Assembly: GCF_000210295.1 (NCBI RefSeq)
Contig: NC_026742.1
Location: 1,736,001-1,800,000, forward strand
Direction: 5' to 3'
DNA length: 64,000 nucleotides
Source of the DNA: Trypanosoma brucei gambiense DAL972
Lineage: Eukaryota > Euglenozoa > Kinetoplastea > Trypanosomatida > Trypanosomatidae
Both the position numbers and the translations under genes were made by a program. Positions 58,973 through 64,000 of this stretch are shown piece by piece. Position 1 is the stretch's first letter. Every line of letters begins with the position of its first letter. Below the pieces are notes generated by a model. That model was not told the DNA's origin. It was given only the letters and a program-made list of their open reading frames with translations, and searched no databases.

Positions 58973-59427
58973 TGGAGTCCACACACACGGACACGCACAA
59001 GCACACCTTTTAGTGTTAGTGTAGGTGTTGCCGTTGATGCCTAAATATGTTTTTACCTCTTCTTCCACTCTGCCGCTGATTGTCCCCCCCCCCTTCCCTC
59101 TCAAATCCAAAAGACTACTAACAATTGCAACCCGAACAAACAGAAATAAATAGTTCAAAGCGAAGAAGCAAAGAAAAAAAGGGGAACTGGTGCGGCACGG
59201 CGTGCCGTTGAGGCAGAGCAGTGCTAACATCATGTAAACAGCCGGGTTTAGACGGTGAAGCAACGGGCAAAGATTCATTTATGGCATCACAACAAATAAC
59301 GGCCGGAAGAAAAAGAGGAAAAATATCCATGACGTGATGGTATGTCCTCCCGCTCTTTCCAACCCTCGTCTGTACCCCTTATTTACCACGTAGTCCTCGA
59401 TCTGTCACCCACCATTTTGCACTATTA
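58973..59427. other. Intergenic, no gene recognised
   Basis: Contains the SPT4 leader and the 3' UTR of the SET-domain gene. Confidence 0.4.
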
Positions 59428-61770
59428 TTAGCCTATGCGAGCCAAAAATGGATCGAATGTGTTAATATCCTTCGTTGCAACTGCAGCAATGTATGGGCAG
59501 CCGAGTGCATCTACTGTGAGCACAAATTGCAGATTGCACAACTCAAGTACCCGTTGAGACGTTAGTGAGGGATCTCGCGCATTGGCTCCGACCTCGCTCC
59601 CGCTGAAAGTTATGACAGAAGTGCTTGTACTTCCGCAATCACCTCTGTCCGGCAAGGCGATACAGGGACAAAACATTAATTCATTTGTAACCACTAGCGC
59701 AAGGCTCTCAAACAGCCTTAGAAGATCCACCAACGCCATGCGTTCAACCGCCGCTTCGGCGCCAACCCCCTCATGGTTGCTGCTGAGCTCATCACGCACC
59801 CTCTTTGGTATGAAGTACTTCATAGGAATTCGCATCACGGACCCGTCGGGCCTCCTCCTCGTGTCGTGCACCAGTTGAATCAACCCGCCAACGGATGCAA
59901 CAACATCGCCGCTGCGGTACGTCTTACCGGCGAATACCCGACGTGTGACGTCACTCAACAAACTCCGTACTGCTCGAAGTGCATTCGCGTCATCGTCCCC
60001 ACTACCACTACAAATCAGTGAGTCTGACAACAGGAAGAAGTAATCGGTACAGAACCCCCGCTCGGCAGCGGGGGAACTACCAACTGTACCACAGCGCTTG
60101 GCGATATCATATTTCCCGGGCACGTGCGGATCACTAATGTTTTGGTCCTCTTTTACCCACAATTCTTCCTTCTTTCGCCGGACCCGGGGCTGGCGACCTC
60201 TCCGAGGTCGCTTCTTTCCGCGCGTTTCGTGGGGTTCCTCCTCTGCACCATCCTCATCATCCTCGTTGCGCTCGTTTTGCAAGGAACTACCACCACAATT
60301 ATTGTCACTTTGGTGCATTTCGTCTGACAACGGTTGATCGGCCTCCTGTTCCGCTAGCGTATTCACTGTATACAAAAATATGTCATTATGGGTGTCAAAT
60401 TTGGAGTGTCTGCCGATCGTCGTAAGCGGCACCGCCGCATCCCAAACCTGCCACGGTAAGAACGGAACGTTCAGGGGCCAATTTATGGGATGAGATGTAA
60501 ACAGCGTGGTTGAAGAAGCTTGTGTGCTTCCACTTCCACTTGAACTCTTGCTTTGACTGCCGCGGATGTTGTCCTCGTTATGTATGTCCTTGGACTGCAC
60601 GGACAAATGAGAACAGTGAGAGTTAGCCTCGGGACTGGAACCAACAGTGCCATCTGCAATATTTTGTGCGTCTGTGGAACTGATGGTTTCACGCTGCGAA
60701 GTAACGGGTTCGGTCGGTAACGTGGGGCCCGTCAACACCTCTTGCGGCAGCGGCGCCCTGCAGCAAACCGCAACTAACCGAGTTCGATATACCCGAGGTG
60801 AGCGACAGTACGGGCAGAAGTCAACTTGGGGTGTGGGAAAGTTGCGGATGCTCCACATTCCACATTGTGGGCACTCCCAAAACAACTCCACGTCAGTATC
60901 ACTCGTACTCGTACTTGGTTGACCACTGCCGCTCCTGCTCCGCTCGGTAACCCCTCCACTGGTTACTCTATTTTGGTTGCTGCAGCAGGGTTGCAAGCTG
61001 TTAGCTGACAATACTCCCACAATCCTCGAGTTTCCCCCGCGATTGTCAACACTAATATTGCTGTCGTTGTGCTTGCCCTCAAGCCTCGTTACACCCCGAA
61101 ATTGAAATGGCATGGGACTTCTCACGCGATATCGTGTCAACAACTCACCTTTGATCCCCGTCCACGGGCTGTGCGTCAAGTTGTGAGCCTTCCCATACGA
61201 CATAAGAATTTCCTCCCCCTTATTAATGATTCGTCTGCTGACAAGAGCAGTGTATGTCTCCCCACGTGCGGTGAAGCGGCTCTCCGCACTAATGTTTGCC
61301 GTAACGCCCTCCATCCCTCTCGGATCGTTCGCAAACCGACCATAATTTCCAGCAAACTCCGCATCCAGTGCGTAATCATCACTGAGTGATCCGTAACCCA
61401 TGGTATATGTTCTCGAGCTGCATGAAGTCCCAAAAATCTCCACATAACCGCTGTAGGGCGTGACAACAAAATTCGCTGGAATCGTCCTCTTCGCAAAGAG
61501 ACCAATTTGCCCGAATGCCGGATGACGTCTGTCTGTAATCACCCGTAACTCTGTGTAATTCCCTGGTAAGTACACCGGCACGGTGAAGCACGGCAAAATA
61601 TCCGAATCAATGAGTGACTCGGCGTGAGCAAGGACCCCCATATGGAAAATCATGCGGTCATGTTTGCTGATTGACGGATCGAAGGCCAGAAAATTCCGTG
61701 ATTGTTCTCCCACGGGGAACTTAAGTGAGCGACGGGCAGGGGCACATCGTAACGGGGAATGCACATCCAT
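59428..61770 (-). CDS. SET-domain protein with zinc ribbon and apparent second degenerate SET
   Basis: 780 residues. The SET domain is at about 74-195: GQIGLFAKRTIPANFVVTPY (N-SET strand), YALDAEFAGNYGRFANDPRG (in place of 'RFINHScxPN', the S-adenosylmethionine pocket), and YTALVSRRIINKGEEILMSY ending in G. A CxxC...CxxC zinc ribbon is at about 297-325 (CPQCGMW, CPYCRS). A strongly basic nuclear signal lies near 514-537 (KKRPRRGRQPRVRRKK). The C-terminal 200 residues again contain VFAGKTYRSGDVVASVGG and end IAAVATKDINTFDPFLARIG, which align by eye with the SET edge strands. SET enzymes methylate lysines on histones or other proteins. The substrate is unknown, and activity should rest on the first SET. 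A clear trans-splice acceptor (61787) supports the start. Confidence 0.78.
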   Translation of the reverse strand: MDVHSPLRCAPARRSLKFPVGEQSRNFLAFDPSISKHDRMIFHMGVLAHAESLIDSDILPCFTVPVYLPGNYTELRVITDRRHPAFGQIGLFAKRTIPANFVVTPYSGYVEIFGTSCSSRTYTMGYGSLSDDYALDAEFAGNYGRFANDPRGMEGVTANISAESRFTARGETYTALVSRRIINKGEEILMSYGKAHNLTHSPWTGIKGELLTRYRVRSPMPFQFRGVTRLEGKHNDSNISVDNRGGNSRIVGVLSANSLQPCCSNQNRVTSGGVTERSRSGSGQPSTSTSDTDVELFWECPQCGMWSIRNFPTPQVDFCPYCRSPRVYRTRLVAVCCRAPLPQEVLTGPTLPTEPVTSQRETISSTDAQNIADGTVGSSPEANSHCSHLSVQSKDIHNEDNIRGSQSKSSSGSGSTQASSTTLFTSHPINWPLNVPFLPWQVWDAAVPLTTIGRHSKFDTHNDIFLYTVNTLAEQEADQPLSDEMHQSDNNCGGSSLQNERNEDDEDGAEEEPHETRGKKRPRRGRQPRVRRKKEELWVKEDQNISDPHVPGKYDIAKRCGTVGSSPAAERGFCTDYFFLLSDSLICSGSGDDDANALRAVRSLLSDVTRRVFAGKTYRSGDVVASVGGLIQLVHDTRRRPDGSVMRIPMKYFIPKRVRDELSSNHEGVGAEAAVERMALVDLLRLFESLALVVTNELMFCPCIALPDRGDCGSTSTSVITFSGSEVGANARDPSLTSQRVLELCNLQFVLTVDALGCPYIAAVATKDINTFDPFLARIG

Positions 61771-61786
61771 TCCACACGAGGAAACA

Positions 61787-61820
61787 CTGCAATCGTGAAT
61801 GATAGTAAAAGGAAAATGGG
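61787..61820 (-). promoter_or_regulatory. Trans-splice acceptor for the SET-domain gene
   Basis: The - strand reads CCCATTTTCCTTTTACTATC, then TTGCAG, with the AG at 61788-61787, 17 bases before the ATG at 61770. Confidence 0.65.
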
Positions 61821-62404
61821 ACGAGCCGTTGTGAAGGGGGAAATGCTCTCACTGACGTGAAGACACAGACGCACACGCACGCGCACAAAACGCTTTCGCT
61901 GCGGTGTAGGACTCTCCCTAACTCCTCCACGATCGCCACTGATATATTGGGCTTCGTTGCAAGTACACCGCAACGAAGAGCACACATAGTGAAAAAAAAA
62001 AAGGAAAGGTAGTGTCAAAAAATAAAAGGGGGAAGGAAATAAGGTACAGGGGAGAATAAAATCGACCCAAGCAACTAATACACTAACGGGACACGCCATA
62101 ATAATGAAACATAGGTGTTATCGGCACCACCGGCGAATGTTTTCCACTTTTGAAAACTCCACCCCCAAATCCACCGCCACCGGTGCCGTTAGCCGCAGCG
62201 CCACAGATTTTTACCAGGTGGTGAGACGTGCTAGCCCACGAACCGCATAGTCGAGACGTTACCACACACCACTCAGGTATAAACGTGTACACATTCCAGT
62301 TAAACGACCAAAATAAAACAAAAAAGGGACTTGTGGTTTACACCTGCAGTTCTTCACCCCCTGCCTCCGCCACACACAAACACCCTTTTTACCCAGAGAA
62401 AGTC
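61821..62404. other. Intergenic, no gene recognised
   Basis: 3' UTR of the DUF1764 gene and leader of the SET gene; a poly-A tract is at 61991-62002. No additional gene. Confidence 0.4.
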
Positions 62405-62902
62405 TTAAAAACAGCAGTCACAATCAAAGGGGCAATTTGGAGTTGTCCCCGCATTGGGGTTTGATGATGTAATTTTCCGCAGCTCCTCTACGGTAATGAT
62501 GCGGTCAACACCTTCCCGCCTGAGCAATGTTTCCGGTACTTCACAATCAGCCAGTGGGTCGCCACCTTTTCCCGTCTTCTTATTTCTACCCTTCTTTTCC
62601 TTTGGCTGTGAGGACACGTTAAAGAAATCTGCATCGCTCAGCTCCAACGTCTTCTCTGGCGCACGATAAAGACCATCGGAGGTAGTGAGCCGTGACTGTC
62701 CCTTTACCGTGCCACGCGCCGGTTGGGCACTAGACTGCAGTTTTTTATCTTTAATTACACCAAAGATATCGGCAATATCCGAACCCTTATCCAAGACGGC
62801 TGTAGCGCACTTCCAAGCCATCTTTGATTCACTACCAGCCGGTGACGAACTGTGTTTCAGAATGCCCCTTCCACCAGGCTCTTGTTTTTTTGCCTTCTTC
62901 AT
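62405..62902 (-). CDS. DUF1764 family protein
   Basis: 165 residues. The C-terminus ends GTTPNCPFDCDCCF, the hallmark of the eukaryotic DUF1764 family (typically 'GGTPLCPFDCDCCF'), and the preceding RIITVEELRKI corresponds to the family's '..iyTeeELki'. A mid-protein SDADFF motif and lysine-rich stretches (KEKKGRNKKTGKGG) are also in keeping. The four closely spaced cysteines at the very end suggest metal binding or lipidation, but neither is shown. Family function is unknown. The ATG at 62902 lies six bases after a good trans-splice acceptor (AG at 62910-62909). Confidence 0.85.
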   Translation of the reverse strand: MKKAKKQEPGGRGILKHSSSPAGSESKMAWKCATAVLDKGSDIADIFGVIKDKKLQSSAQPARGTVKGQSRLTTSDGLYRAPEKTLELSDADFFNVSSQPKEKKGRNKKTGKGGDPLADCEVPETLLRREGVDRIITVEELRKITSSNPNAGTTPNCPFDCDCCF

Positions 62903-62908
62903 TAGAAG

Positions 62909-62938
62909 CTACATGTGGGGTGAAAGTAAGAAGCGACC
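62909..62938 (-). promoter_or_regulatory. Trans-splice acceptor for the DUF1764 gene
   Basis: The - strand reads GGTCGCTTCTTACTTTCACC, then CATGTAG, with the AG at 62910-62909. This leaves a genomic 5' UTR of only six bases. Confidence 0.6.
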
Positions 62939-63796
62939 AATAGCCAAACAACACATATGATAAAAACATAGATAATCAAATACGCAATCATGTATGGTAC
63001 AAAACAAAAAAGCGAGACAAAGTGCAGCACGTTGTTATGAATAACGGCAACTGAGAGGAACGTGTTTTTGAGTTCAGCATAATGGAGGGGATACCCAAAC
63101 CCCCATAAATACACACTCGACGACCAAACACATCCCACTCTCGAAAACGACATCAACTGTAAAGAGGATGGAAAAACAACACACAAACCAGTATTACTGG
63201 TGAGCAGATTGAACAGATATGTGGAAGTTTCACCACTCACACAATCTGTTATCACCACACAACAGATGACTATCATTCATTTCCCCACACAAATACTTGG
63301 GCCCACAAACCAAGTGTCCGCTACACATTTCCCTCTTCTCTCACCTGAAAGAGGGGAAAATAAACGCGGTCTCTCTGCTTCTCCGGGGGAGCAAACAGAC
63401 AAAAGAAAAAGTAAGTTTAATACAATATGAAAGAAACAAACAAGAGCGCTTAAACGGACAGGAGCAAGCACCTCCTCACTATTACTTCTCTGAAGCGGGA
63501 GGAAGCCACCTTCCTGCCATCAAAGATGATGTACTGATGCTTTTCTGGGTACATATTCAATTAATCCACCCCGCCATTCCCTACTCTGCTACCCTCAACA
63601 TTCAAGTGGAACAGCTGAAAGCCATATACGGTACAGAATAATAAATTCAAACTCTGCACGTGCTTCTGAGCATAAATGTGCACACGCGGATAGTAGATAA
63701 CGTATACACGGTTGGAGGATAGCTGGAAGCAGCGAAAATCAGATGACGTACTGGAAAGAAAAGGGGGGGGAGGAGCAATTCCACTCATCTTTTCTT
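62939..63796. other. Intergenic, no gene recognised
   Basis: Probably the 3' UTR of the M24 peptidase. A hydrophobic - strand frame (63276-62902) overlaps the DUF1764 start and splice site and is not believed. Confidence 0.45.
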
Positions 63797-64000
63797 TCAA
63801 GGGGCATTTTTTTGGTTAACAAACACCACTGGTTCACCGACGAATGGCACACCAGCCATTGTGCGTTCAATCTCCTCCACTGTTCGCGGGACGACCGTAA
63901 GGTTTACGACACCTGTTTCGGTAATTACCACATCGCTCTCAATGCGCACGCCACCAAAGTTCCACAGCTTCCGGAGCCCTTCCTCATGGAGGTGAGGTTT
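63797..64000 (-). CDS. M24 metallopeptidase (prolidase / Xaa-Pro dipeptidase type), C-terminal fragment
   Basis: Only the last 67 codons and the stop lie in the window; the gene continues past 64000. The visible end reads [20 protein letters not shown], then [21 protein letters not shown]. This matches the end of the creatinase-fold M24 catalytic domain, where '[15 protein letters not shown].G.enLT.vPr...eIe' is conserved; the GGVRIE segment carries the last metal-ligand glutamate. The likely function is release of N-terminal Xaa-Pro dipeptides, in cytosol. Prolidase fits better than aminopeptidase P because of the short tail after this motif, but that is inference. Confidence 0.8.
   Translation of the reverse strand, partial: KPHLHEEGLRKLWNFGGVRIESDVVITETGVVNLTVVPRTVEEIERTMAGVPFVGEPVVFVNQKNAP

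Noticed and set aside
58973..59278. 102-codon extension upstream of Spt4
   Set aside because: Hydrophobic and Cys-rich with no match to Spt4, which normally starts within 20 residues of the first zinc cysteine pair.
62902..63276. Hydrophobic 124-codon - strand frame upstream of the DUF1764 gene
   Set aside because: It runs across the DUF1764 splice acceptor and overlaps its start codon; composition is that of T-rich UTR, with no domain.

Overview
The window looks like a nuclear chromosome segment of a kinetoplastid, most likely an African trypanosome of the Trypanosoma brucei type; I cannot fix the species. The evidence is directional arrays of intronless genes, pyrimidine tract plus AG signals (spliced-leader acceptors) just upstream of start codons, AT-rich microsatellite-filled intergenic DNA, a procyclin-like GPI surface protein, and a decayed retroelement that best fits the trypanosomatid VIPER family.

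Layout. Three genes lie on the + strand at 0.2-5.8 kb: a TruD/PUS7-like protein, an extended-PHD-finger protein and an FCP1/SCP-like phosphatase. From 11.5 kb to the right edge all protein genes are on the - strand. The two arrays therefore converge at 5.8-11.5 kb, a probable Pol II termination zone, which holds the broken reverse transcriptase-RNase H element. The last gene of the long array is an acidic GPI-anchored surface protein. A tRNA-Gly(GCC) gene sits on the + strand at 12.75 kb, against the flow of the array.

The - strand array, from low to high coordinate, encodes: GPI surface protein; small membrane protein; coiled-coil protein; NADPH-cytochrome P450 reductase; RBM34/Nop12-like nucleolar protein; CS-domain co-chaperone with a Cdc37-like N-terminus; RNF32-like double RING/IQ protein; Yos1/IER3IP1; FHA-like protein; p115/USO1 golgin; Nop53; an Rrp7-like basic protein; HECT ubiquitin ligase; PX-BAR sorting nexin; ubiquitin-specific protease; a very large LRR/STAND/WD40 protein; Spt4; a SET-domain protein with an apparent second, degenerate SET; a DUF1764 protein; and the C-terminus of an M24 (prolidase-type) peptidase running off the edge.

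There is no operon logic in the bacterial sense, since trypanosome arrays are co-transcribed but mostly functionally mixed. Themes do recur: ubiquitin pathway (HECT, USP, RNF32-like), nucleolus and ribosome assembly (RBM34, Nop53, Rrp7-like), ER/Golgi/endosome traffic (Yos1, p115, sorting nexin) and chromatin or transcription (ePHD, SET, Spt4, FCP1-like). Three large stretches without genes (33.5-36.5, 42.2-44.7 and 45.9-50.5 kb) are AT-rich, full of homopolymers and microsatellites, and read as unusually long 3' regions of the HECT, sorting nexin and USP genes.

Best candidates for unusual biology: the LRR/STAND/WD40 protein with an unrecognisable P-loop, the TruD-like protein lacking the catalytic aspartate, the tandem SET protein, and the surface-protein/retroelement/tRNA zone at the array end.
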